From: Arthonia radiata
Taxonomy: Eukaryota > Ascomycota > Arthoniomycetes > Arthoniales > Arthoniaceae
Assembly: GCA_002989075.1 (NCBI GenBank)
Contig: PSQN01000017.1
Coordinates: 2,921,453-2,985,452, forward strand
Direction: 5' to 3'
Length of the DNA: 64,000 bases
The notes beneath the pieces were generated by a model. It made no database searches. It saw only the letters and a program-made list of their open reading frames with translations, and was not told the origin of the DNA. This document shows positions 1-9,308 of this stretch, one piece after another; the stretch's first letter is position 1; every line of letters begins with the position of its first letter. Made by a program: the position numbers and the translations under genes.

Positions 1-2
1 AT

Positions 3-305
3 AACGTAACGATCGCAGAGCGCATCCAGCCGGGGCCTTACATGGAAGTACTGCCGTGCAAGGATCTCTGCTACGATTTGGTGAGGATGTGCCCTGCTGC
101 GCTGGGCTTTTCGTGCCCCGCGCCTGGAAGCTGGCTAGAGAGTGTCAATTATGGGACGAGGAATGTGGGGAAGGACGGGGCGCCGACTTGTAATGCGCCT
201 GGAGTGGTTTACTACCCTAATGCGGCTGGTAAGATCGCTGTTGAGCGCGCACTGCTCATGATCTGCGTGATCAGCATATCTGTTGTGATACAGTACTCAT
301 GGTAA
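3..305 (+). CDS. mid1: Stretch-activated calcium channel subunit MID1, C-terminal end (5' partial)
   Basis: The reading frame is already open at the left edge, so only the C-terminus is present. It carries the cysteine-rich block typical of fungal MID1, the partner of the Cch1 calcium channel at the plasma membrane: CKDLCYDLVRMCPAALGFSC near positions 57-116, then a YGT segment and TCNAPGVVYY near 189-216. In this family the Cys-rich C-terminus is needed for calcium uptake under stress and mating conditions. The open frame runs to a TAA at 303-305. A good 5' splice site (GTAAGA) at 229 with an AG near 274 would instead give a slightly different, shorter tail, so the last 25 residues are uncertain. 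It converges on the CBP3 gene. Confidence 0.82.
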   Translation, partial: NVTIAERIQPGPYMEVLPCKDLCYDLVRMCPAALGFSCPAPGSWLESVNYGTRNVGKDGAPTCNAPGVVYYPNAAGKIAVERALLMICVISISVVIQYSW

Positions 306-631
306 CATGAGTCTACTATCCAGCAAGTCAATGATGTTGTACGATACACAATAATGAGACATTTGATAACGATGTTGACTGCGGTGTGGCGCACCGACAA
401 GCACACACACACATTTTGCTATGCTTATTGCAACAAAGAGCTCCTCCACATGACTGTTCGTATGCCGTTTGATCGAGCAGCAGGCCGCTTGAGAGTTCTC
501 TTGCGCTGAGATCCATCTTGCACATTGGTCATCGTTTGGGCTCAAGGTTTCAAAACGGCCGCATTCGCGCCACGCTTCCATACCGCCATCAATCTGTACA
601 TTTGTAAAAGCACACCACTTCTTTGCTATGC
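306..631. other. Convergent intergenic spacer
   Basis: This is the 3' flank of both the MID1 and CBP3 genes. It has a short (CA)n-like tract near 399-413. I see no gene. Confidence 0.5.
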
Positions 632-1686
632 CTATTGCTTCTTCCCCTCCAGAAGCTCCTTCACACCCTCCTCATCCTCTTTCGCAAACCCCTTCCACAT
701 CCCCTGACTTGTCTTGCCAACAACCGCCTTCTCACTCGCCGGACTCCCAAACCTCACACTCGCACTCACAATCGTCTTATCCTGCGCCTTATCCAGCGCC
801 CTCAACCCCCTTCTCATAAAACTCGTCACCATCGCCACATCTCGCCAATCCACCTGCTCATCCGCCTTAAAAATATTCCTCCAAACAGCCGTTCCCAGCA
901 CCGCGTCCCCTTTTATCAGCCCCTCATCGTAGGCGCCGATCACGCCGCGCCATTGGTTGTATAGGTCTTTGAGGTTGCGGTTCCGAATGCTGCGGGAGGT
1001 CATGCCGTGGAAGATGGTCATGCGGTGTTCGCACTCGTAGAAGTAGTGGTCGTGGAGTTGTTGTTGCCAGGTTTGGGCGTGTTCCGGGGGGAAGTAGCGG
1101 AGGCGCGCGGTGAGGAGGTAGAGGTGCAGCATGGTGACTTGGGCCCAGGTGTTGAAGGTGGGGGTGAGTCTGAGGGCTGAGATGTGTTAGCTCTCACCTG
1201 ATGCTAAGGTGTGGGGTGTAAAGAATATAGGGGAGAAGGCCTGGACGTACTCTCATACCACCATCCGCTGCCCTCGCCTAGGTCCTCGCCGGTTGTGCTT
1301 TTGGGGATGTTGTTTTTGCGATCGAAGGCTTGCGGGATGATGTAATCGGCTTGAGAGGCGCATTCTTTGAAGAGTGCTTCTGTAGCGCCTTGAGCAACAT
1401 ATTGCTCGAAGATCGTACTGCCTTCTTCGCGGCCTGCATTGGCGACTTTGGCGCCGAGAGGTGCATCTTTAGGGAGTTCTAAATGGCCAGGTGCTGGGGC
1501 ATTGCCGGTAGCTGTCGCTGTAGAGGCGTAAGTCCTACTGCTGGGACTGAACGTCCGGTGTAGTAGATTAGGCTGAGAAAGTCTCGTTGCTATAAGCGCT
1601 TGAGGTGCACTCGGCTGGTGATGGTTTGCTCGTATTTGCAGGTGGAGGTTGCGCAAGCACGTTCGACAGAGAGATTTCGACGCCAT
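632..1686 (-). CDS. CBP3: Ubiquinol-cytochrome c reductase assembly chaperone Cbp3, mitochondrial
   Basis: Two exons: 1251-1686 and 632-1176, with a 74-bp intron (GTACGT donor, GCTAAC branch, CTCAG acceptor), giving 326 residues. The N-terminus (about 55 residues, rich in Arg/Ser/Thr, no acidic residues) looks like a mitochondrial presequence. The Ubiq_cyt_C_chap domain begins around the splice junction, which rebuilds the family pattern WYETLRLTPTFNTWAQVTML; it continues with HDHYFYECEHRM and ends near GMWKGFAKEDEEGVKELL. In yeast, Cbp3 with Cbp6 binds the mitoribosome exit and newly made cytochrome b for complex III assembly. Length and splice fit are as expected. It is divergent from the capping-enzyme gene. 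Confidence 0.93.
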
Positions 1687-2133
1687 GGCTGTATGTAGGC
1701 CCTCCAGGAACTTTGTTGTTTTCCGAGACAGATCTTTAAAGCTTCAATCTGAACATTGGACAAATCGTCTCACCAGAAATCGTGAGGTCATTTCGGCATC
1801 TCGCTTTACGGGTTATCAACCCTCATGTCTGAGCTTGGGCCAGCAGTTTGTGCTAGCGCGTCTTGGGATGACAGAAATTCAAACAGAAGCGTCGCTGCCT
1901 GCGACCACTTCAACTATGTGTTGAGTTCGAAAAGGCAGCTGCGATCCAGCGCGAGCTGGGATTCAGTCGCTTTTTACGTCTTTTCTCTTTCAATCCCAAG
2001 AGCGCTATTCAAGAGCCTGTACCAGCGAACAGGTGCATTGGCAAAATACAAATAGCAGAGCTCACAGCCCGGCGTTACTCCAATTGAGCAATTACTGGTC
2101 TAATTCTGTCAGTCGCTGGTAGCTCGCTCGATC
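1687..2133. promoter_or_regulatory. Shared divergent promoter region of CBP3 and the capping enzyme gene
   Basis: A 447-bp spacer separates two divergent start codons, so both promoters must lie here. I see no clear TATA box. Short open frames in it do not resemble proteins. Confidence 0.4.
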
Positions 2134-3557
2134 ATGGCCAATCCGACTTCCGTCCCAGATCTCGCTGCGGTCGGACTTCTACAGGCACCACCTGAACGCT
2201 CTGGTCCGCTCAAGCAGCACCTCAGTGAGGTTCTAGGGGTCGACGCCAACCGCTTCCCTGGGGCTCAGCCAATCTCGTTCGCGGGTCATCATATCAACGC
2301 CCTCAAAAAGCGTGATTTCTTCGTCTGCGAGAAGTCTGATGGTGTGCGCTGCTTGCTGTTCATGACCCATGATGTAAGCATATACCCCACTGCAGACGGC
2401 CTACTGGACTATTCACGTTGAACAATGCTAACAGGTACGCTGCAGTCCCAAAATGCAGAAGTCCAGTACTTCATCGACCGCAAGAATCAATACTACTACG
2501 TCCCGCAGACGTTGGAGTCTACAGGAATGCCGGCCTTCCATGCGCCTCGCGCTGGACCAGTAGGCAAGGACGGCAAGCCCACCGAACCTGATTGGGCCAG
2601 CTTTCACACCAGGACTGTGCTTGATGGAGAACTACTATGGGACACATATCCTAATGGCCGCCGAGTGCTCAAGTACCTGGTTTTCGACTGCCTTACGCTT
2701 GATGGGGAAGACCTTACGGTAAGTGGAGGAGTTAGAGCATGCATACATTTCGTTCTGTTACCCTAAACGATCGTCAGAGTGTCAGCGTACTGGCGCCGTC
2801 TCATTGGACTTTGTTTGAGACTGGAATAGATCTCGGAAGCGGCTGTGCTGACTAGTGTTTCTAGGCGCGTACCCTGGATAAACGCCTGGCATACTTCTTC
2901 GATTACCTCCTCAAACCCTATGAAGCTCTCCTCAAGACCTTTCCCAATGATAGCAAGTTCCTATTCAGAATGGAGAGGAAGGAAATTCAGTTGAGCTATG
3001 GCACAGAAATGATGTTCAACCAGATCATGCCGGCGCTCAAGCACGGCTGCGATGGGCTGATCTTCACATGCCGAGAGACACCGTACCGCTATGGTACCGA
3101 TGAGAACATCTTGAAATGGAAACCCGCAGAGGAGAACTCGGTCGACTTTCGCGTGTGCATGGAGTACCCACCGATAGAGCAGAATGGGATGTCTGATGAG
3201 GAGCCGGAATGGGACAGAGACTACGACGCCATGCCCCGGTTCCTCCTCCACGTCCATCACGGAAGTAACGAATACTCCTACTTCGCTGACATGTATGTCG
3301 AGCCTGAAGAGTGGGAGGCCATGAAGCGCTATGCGGTAGAGCGTGACGACGGCCTCGAAGCTGCGGTTGTGGAATGCCATAAGGACAAGCAAGGCCGCTG
3401 GCGTTTCATGCGCTGGCGCGAAGACAAGAACGAGGGTAATCACGTCACTGTGGTGAAAAAGGTGCAGCAGAGCATTGAGGATGGCGTTAGCAAGGAGCAG
3501 TTGATTAAGGAAGCCGCTGACATTAAGACGGCGTGGAAGGCTCGAGCAAAGAGGTAG
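2134..3557 (+). CDS. CEG1: mRNA-capping enzyme alpha subunit (GTP:RNA guanylyltransferase)
   Basis: Three exons, 2134-2373, 2446-2718 and 2865-3557, give 401 residues, normal for fungal Ceg1. The enzyme transfers GMP from GTP to the 5' diphosphate end of nascent nuclear mRNA through a lysyl-GMP intermediate. The nucleotidyltransferase motifs are in order: EKSDGVR (motif I, Lys about residue 67 forms the GMP adduct), DGELLWD (III), DGLIF (IV), LKWKP (V), and WRFMRWREDK, matching the WxxxRxDK motif of the C-terminal OB fold. Intron 1 has a GCTAAC branch and a second possible AG at 2434, which is out of frame; the acceptor at 2445 keeps the frame. Intron 2 (146 bp) restores LTARTLDKR, well conserved in the family. 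Confidence 0.95.
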
Positions 3558-4914
3558 GAGGAGCATGATGTGGGCCCGACGTGTAGCCTGAACATTCATT
3601 AATCGCGGCCGCTCCGCCGGCGTGGGCAAGAAATTAGGAATTAGGACACTAAGCGTGGACTGGTGATGGCTGATGATACCCTGGAATTGTGTCTCTTAGC
3701 GAGGAGTTGGGTGGCAGGCTTTCGGTAGCAGGATATGCGACAGGTCACAATGACAGGAATACCCATGATGAGAACTACAGCACAGCGCAAGCTTTTAGAA
3801 ATCTTTCTTCAAACTAGTATGCGTATCGGATCTCCGGCGTGGCAGACAAACGGCGATGCCAGAGTCGTCCTGAGAGGCCGTAGCCGCTGTATCGCTCTGA
3901 CCGTTATTGACCTGCTCTAGTATGTTCTCATAAGCGATCTTCAAGATATCAATGTCCGCAGTGGGTTTGTTGACTCCACCGTCTTCGCTAACAGCCCGAA
4001 CTTCCTCATCTTTCACACATGGTCATCTCCTCTTCTCGTGTCTCTCTCCGATCCGAGTCAGGTATTCAATTGCTTTATCATAATCGATCAACATCGCTAT
4101 AGGTGATATAGGCCCATCCTAATCTATAAGTCTTCGTTAATATTCTTGCGAGTGCTTCTTGCGATGTTTTGCTTCCTCATCAGTGCTCAAACCTCGGACA
4201 TGGCTTAATCATCCCAAGCATACGGCGCCAGTCATACAGACGTCCCTTGCCGGCGAAATTCAGCAACGACTTTCAGACCGGCACGTTCCTTCCTCATCCG
4301 AGCCAACGTAAGCTCATTACCTGGGCCTGAAAGACGCCGCGTCGTCTCTGGTCAATTTGCATATGCGAGACTGTCCGACTCGTCCGAAGTCTTTCTGGTT
4401 GCGCAGCCTAATCTCCCACAGCTGCTTCTCAGGCTGGGCGGATCCCCATTTTCTTACGTTGATGAGTTTACTCTTCTCCCACGACGTTCGGCGCCCATCC
4501 CGTCATGTCCTTACGAGCAGTTGACTCACTGACGAATGCTGTCAGCGAAGATCAGGCATTGGTAGCAAGTACCGTACTGGGCGCAGTCATCGCACGCACG
4601 TAATCCTTGTGACTCTGGGGTCGCAGGACCGGCGAGGCAGCATCTTTGTGGGATGATTGGCCTGCAAGTAGTCGCTTAGGTATCTGTTTCCATGCAGCAC
4701 ACCTAAGCAGAGCGTTCGAGCGAGTTTACCGGCGCTTCGATAGTCTCGATATCGGCCCGTCGATGCAGTACAGAGTACGATGGTCATACCGGGTGCGCGC
4801 GACAACTCAGACATTCTTGTACATACCTACCAAATTGTTCCTGTGCGTACCCTCCGTCATATATTTCATGATCCACGGCAATTCGATGTCTGCTGCCGCA
4901 TCTATCATTGCTTC
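3558..4914. other. Long intergenic stretch, no gene recognised
   Basis: Only short or low-quality open frames are present. A plus-strand frame of about 200 codons starting at 4646 runs over the opposite strand of the small gene at 4915-5359 and has no domain I know, so I treat it as a shadow. Confidence 0.4.
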
Positions 4915-5359
4915 TCAGCAGCACGTGCGCGGTTCCTCGTTCATTCGCACGCTGTCTTGGCACCGTTCCAAAAGCCTGTGCACCTTGAGCTCGGAAGAAG
5001 GCTGTGCTACCTCCTTTTTTTTGTTCGTAAACACAACGGTTACATCAATATGCACCGGGCCGTGCTCAATCTTTCTGGCTCATCGTCAGCAGTCGAGCGG
5101 CCTCGGGGTCAAGCGTCGCCTACGTAATGATAGCTTGATCCCTAGGCTTGCCGTCTTTCTTGGTCAGTCTTTTGGCCTCGGCGGCGAGCTTCTCCGTGAA
5201 CTCTTCGGATATGTTGTCGAAAATGTAAACCTGAACACCTATTCCGTCAGAGTGTATAGCTGACAGGCACTGGTGTTCGTCCAATGCGACGAGGGAGGCG
5301 TAGCGGTCGGCCGAGGCTTGGTTGTAGAATAAATGGTCGAAGCGTTCGAAAAAGTCCAT
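4915..5359 (-). CDS. Small hypothetical protein, two exons
   Basis: I do not recognise this protein. The proposed model has exon 1 at 5124-5359 and exon 2 at 4915-5074, joined across a 49-bp intron (GTAGGC donor, CTGAC branch, CCAG acceptor), giving 131 residues. The start is MDFFERFDHLFYNQASADRY. The product is soluble, mixed alpha/beta in character (IGVQVYIFDN, GPVHIDVTVVFTNKKKE), with no signal peptide or membrane segment, and ends NEEPRTCC. If the intron is not used, the protein stops after 79 residues. Support is the protein-like composition and the good intron; there is no family match, so confidence is modest. Confidence 0.4.
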
Positions 5360-6084
5360 TTTGAATGCTGCTCAGTGGCGATGTCGGCTTTGAGAAGAGA
5401 GAGAAGACTGCGACGGGAGGACAAACTGCTCTTATACGCATCGTTGTGTAGTATGTGGGCGTATCGAGGTCTGTTGTGTAGTTACAGGGTGGTCTTTTGT
5501 GTCGCACTCCCATGATGAAACCGGTTGACCAATCGCTTGTCAGCAGCCTGCCTTGAAGTCTGCCTTACGGACAGGTGGTTCGAAGAGACTGCTCAACGGG
5601 TGCAGCGGAAAATGAAATTGTCGCTGCAATGTGAAGAGATATCCGAACGGCCCGGATTGTCACAACTTCCATTAGCCTAGTTAAGAGATAGTCGCCTTGG
5701 TCAGTAACATACTTGTCTATTGTGAGGGAGATCGACCCAAGCTTGAGGCCTCACATATGTGATGCGATTCTCCTGTTTCACTGTGAGCGCTATCTGTGCA
5801 AGCTTCTTAGAAGTCTCGGCAGGTGAATCTGTGCAAAACTTGCCGTGCATTCTAAGGCTGACTTTCGAGAAGAGTCGGAACAACTGCACAGAATGCAATA
5901 TGTTCTTAGTATGTTCAATGAACTTCAGTATGCTAATTAGTAGCCAAGGTTATCAAAGTGCACACTATCTCACGGTGAACTTGACCAGGAAGGCGAATAC
6001 CATTCATTTGATGCCACCAACGCCAGGCTATCGCTTGACTGTTACCCTCGTTAGTATCATACACAGCATGTGCCCTCGCAAGGA
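5360..6084. other. Intergenic, no gene recognised
   Basis: This holds the promoter side of the small gene ending at 4915 and the 3' flank of the GABA transaminase gene. Open frames here are antisense shadows or have no protein character. Confidence 0.4.
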
Positions 6085-7724
6085 TCACTTCATCGATCCC
6101 AAGATCTGCTCCATGCGATCAAGCAAGATGTCCGCATGCTGCTTCTGGAAGATCAGCATCGGCCTCAATCTTACCGCACGCTCACCACTGCCACCGATGT
6201 TGATACCATGCATTTTACCCTTCTTCAGGAACTCGTCACGCTTTGGGCTGTCGAAGGCGATGAACGTGCCTTGATTCTCGCCTCGCAGGTTCTGGATGTT
6301 ACCGGGAAAGCGCTCTGAGAGTGCAGTCAGACCACCGTATAGGTAGTCACCTGTCACACGCGTGTTCTCGACGAGGTCCAAGCGCTCAATCTCCTGGACG
6401 ATAGCCCTAAACAGAATGCACTTCGAGGGGTCGCCCATCCAGGTGTTGAATTGTCTGTACGGCTTGTTTGGTCGCAAGTCTTGTCGTCCATAATAGTAAC
6501 CTGCTGTCTGTGCCTTCTTGGAGAAAGTGACCATGTCTGGGGGCTCGTCGAGGTTCCAATGGTCATGCGCCCAGAACTTGCCAGTAGCGCCGATACCTGT
6601 TTGGACTTCGTCGACAATAAAGAGAATGTCGTGCTTCTTTGTCAAGTTACGAAGGCCTTGGAAAAAAGCTGGCGAGGCGTGATTGTCTCCGCCCTCGGAC
6701 TGGATTGGCTCGACCATGACGGCTGCGGGCGGGTGCGGAAATGTCTTGATGAGGTTCTCAACCTCGTCGAGGCAGCGCTGCTCTTCTGCAGCATTCTCTG
6801 CTTTGAAGTTTTCAAGAGGGTATCTGAGGTGAGGGAAGGGTGCCTGTGGCCATGGGAATGCGGGAATGTCGAGCTTGTGGATGGGCTTGGAGCGGGTGGT
6901 TGACAGCGAACCAAACAGGCGGCCGTGGAAGCCTGTGGCGAATGACAAGATCGAGAGGTCAGGCGACCCAGGTTGTTCATTCTTCATCGACGACATCATC
7001 TCTTCTTGCGTGAAGTCGACATCACCGCCACCGCGCTCTTGCCGCCGTTTCCACATAAAGGCAGCCTTGTATGCAATCTCATTGGCGTCGCTGCCCGCCA
7101 TCGCAGTAAAGACTTGATCGAGTCCCTTCGGCGCAACAGCCAAAAGTCCGCTTCTCAGAATGTCGGCCCAGTCATGCGAGGGGAAGTTTCCAAGAGCAGG
7201 GCGATTAACCGTCGCGCTGGCCATCTCAGGAGTCATCGAAGCAGCAAGGAGGGACGGGTTGTTGTATCCGACCTGTTGTATTATATCAGCTGCAATGCTT
7301 CGTTGAAGCTCAGTCAGAGGTGACTTACGGGAATGGAAGCAATTTGAGCGTAAACGTCCAGCAGCAGGTTGCCATCCATGTCCGCAATATAGTTTCCAAA
7401 GCTTTGATTATAGTTCGCGATCATATTCAAGCTACGAGTGTCGAATACCTGGTCCAGGTCCTTGATAGCTTGAGTACTGATGGGTCCAGGTATGGATGTC
7501 TTTACTGAGGGACCTATCGGCTCCTCTGAGAAAAAGGGTGCAGACTCAAAGTCTGGCATGGGTTCCACAAAGTCAGCAAACTTTGGCATTGCAGCCGCTG
7601 TCGCCATTGGACGTTTCCATGTCGACGCTGATGCAGTCTGTGTGTACGAAGGCGGGGAGCGAACACTCTTGCAAGAACGTAGAGCTGGCCTCAACCGCGT
7701 TGAGTGCTTTAGTAGCGAGGCCAT
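6085..7724 (-). CDS. gatA: 4-aminobutyrate aminotransferase (GABA transaminase), mitochondrial
   Basis: Two exons, 7329-7724 and 6085-7272, separated by a 55-bp GTAAGT...CAG intron, give 527 residues. It is a class III PLP-dependent aminotransferase that converts GABA plus 2-oxoglutarate to succinate semialdehyde plus glutamate (GABA shunt). The first 45 residues are basic and Ser/Thr-rich, suggesting a mitochondrial presequence. Diagnostic segments follow: AMAGSDANEIAYKAAFMW, GFHGRLFGSLSTTRSKPIHK, the cofactor-binding DEVQTGIGATGKFWAHDHW, and the Schiff-base lysine in VTFSKKAQTAGYYY. The C-terminal domain carries NTWMGDPSKCILF and LRPMLIF. The length is typical with no damage. A large transposon insertion ends only about 120 bp upstream of the start codon. 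Confidence 0.95.
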
Positions 7725-7847
7725 GGTGAAGAGCCGCGATCTGAAGCTTCAATAGCACGTGGAGAGTGTGTATCGCTGTTGGGAAGCAAAGCAGTTTCGG
7801 GAGGCGAAGCCTGAGGTGACAAGAGAAAATGACGAAGAGGTGGGACG

Positions 7848-7916
7848 ATCTCTTCTCCTGCCAGGGCACCTGCCGGGGCATCCGTCCCCTCTCACCCCTT
7901 CCTTAATTAGGCAATT
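7848..7916 (+). repeat. Left terminal inverted repeat (69 bp)
   Basis: It begins ATCTCTTCTCCTG and ends TTAATTAGGCAATT. It matches the reverse complement of 26791-26859 with two C/T differences. It is GC-rich in its middle, unlike the TA-rich interior. It starts about 120 bp upstream of the GABA transaminase start codon. Confidence 0.9.
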
Positions 7917-8678
7917 AACTGTCCCAGTTCATAATATTGTTGCACTACGCGATAATGTTAATAAAGCTAACGACGGCGGTAAGGATCCTAAAGCATCTAC
8001 AGCGGCAACTTTGTGGTCTATTCGACTAGCTCTATACGCAAGGTATCTCGACGAGTCTTCTTTTAGCGTCTACCGTACACAGATATCGCTCCCAACACTC
8101 AGTATTGGCGCTAGGGCCGTAAAGGGTAATCTTACACTCTATACAGCCGAATTTAGTCTTAGAAGGGCGGTGTCAGTAGTTGCCCTAGCAGCAAGAGTTG
8201 CTACTAAGTTCTCTAAGCGGCTTGCGCGCCTCTATCTACTTAGCTTCAAAGCCGCTCTTACTATAATTATAGCAAGATGCTCCTTATTTATAAAGGCGGC
8301 TGTAGTAATGCTCCTCTACTACTAATAATATTATCTTATCTCTTATTAGCGTCTTCTTAATATACTAGTTATCCGCCTCTTTTTAGAACTTATAGTATAG
8401 TTATATAAGAGCCTCTATAATCCTTATCTATATACTCTTATATAGCTCTCTCTACTAACTAACGCTTAGTATATAGCAATTAGCGTAGAGATAGAGGATT
8501 ATAGTATTAATTAGTATAGTATTAAGAAGCTAATACTAAAGAGTTTTAATACCTTCTAATATATATATTAAGTATTATAACTTACTTATATTTAATCTAT
8601 CTAATTAACAGCGTTTATATAGCAAATATAGAGAAAGATAAAGTATAGAATTATCTACTTTTTAAGGTAAAACTTAAA
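7917..8678. other. Left arm of the inverted-repeat element
   Basis: The first 400 bp has normal base composition and an open plus-strand frame running through from the host flank to 8325; because that frame begins in host promoter DNA and crosses the repeat end, I do not call it a gene. From about 8330 the sequence becomes strongly TA-rich. No transposase motif is recognisable. Confidence 0.4.
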
Positions 8679-8853
8679 TGTAATCTGGATATAGGGCAGG
8701 AAGCAGTTAGGTGGCAAAAAGGGCCCAAATAGGCCCTACTGGTGTTCAAGCTAATTATTGAGGAGACCAGAAAGGAATGCGTCCACTAGAGGGAAGATAT
8801 CCTCCCAGGATCGTAGCCTTCCTAAATAGGCAACATTCTGTCCCAATTCGCCA
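8679..8853 (-). repeat. LTR of element A (left, 3' copy)
   Basis: It runs from TGTAATCT to TTCGCCA. The copy at 25351-25525 has the same length and most differences are C/T or G/A transitions, with the right copy the more TA-rich. Confidence 0.85.
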
Positions 8854-8856
8854 TCG

Positions 8857-9308
8857 TGTAACGCTGGTCGCTAGGAGGACCGAACTAAGGCTCACTTGCC
8901 TTGTGTACTTGTCGACCTTGGTAGTAGGTGTCTTGTGTGCTAGAGACTAAAAGGCAGGAGAGGCGAGACAGATTATAGAAGGTAAGAGGGGCTTAACTAG
9001 AGTAGACAGAAGGTGAAGTACGTTACTTAAATATAGTTAAGAAACTTATATTCAAATATTAAGTTAATAGACTAAAGTCTATTCTAAGGTCGGCTATTAG
9101 TCTAGCTATATAGTCTAAGGTATATAGGTATGTTCCTCTGTGTCTAACGGTCTTAACAATCCCTTTGTCGCGTAGTTAGGATCCTATTGCGATATAGCAA
9201 CGTCGCCAACGTCGCTATATCGGAGTCGTTGGGTATACTGTATAATGCTCTAATAAGGCTAGCTACGCTTAGCCTTGTACTAGCCTAATGTAGTAAGATT
9301 GTAATACA
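8857..9308 (-). repeat. LTR of element C (3' copy)
   Basis: It starts TGTAACGCTGGTCGCTAGG, the reverse complement of the end of the B LTRs, and ends at GTAATACA. The stretch 8857 to about 9125 aligns with B; the remainder (U3 part) does not align well. Confidence 0.75.

Noticed and set aside
399-413. (CA)n tract and repeat-rich segments as a CRISPR-like array
   Set aside because: Simple sequence only. The window is eukaryotic and no spaced direct-repeat array exists anywhere in it.
4646-5263. Plus-strand open frame of about 205 codons
   Set aside because: It overlaps the opposite strand of a better-supported small gene and shows no family signature.
7759-8325. Plus-strand open frame of 188 codons
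   Set aside because: It begins in the GABA-T promoter and reads through the inverted repeat end; no domain, and the composition is that of translated repeat DNA.
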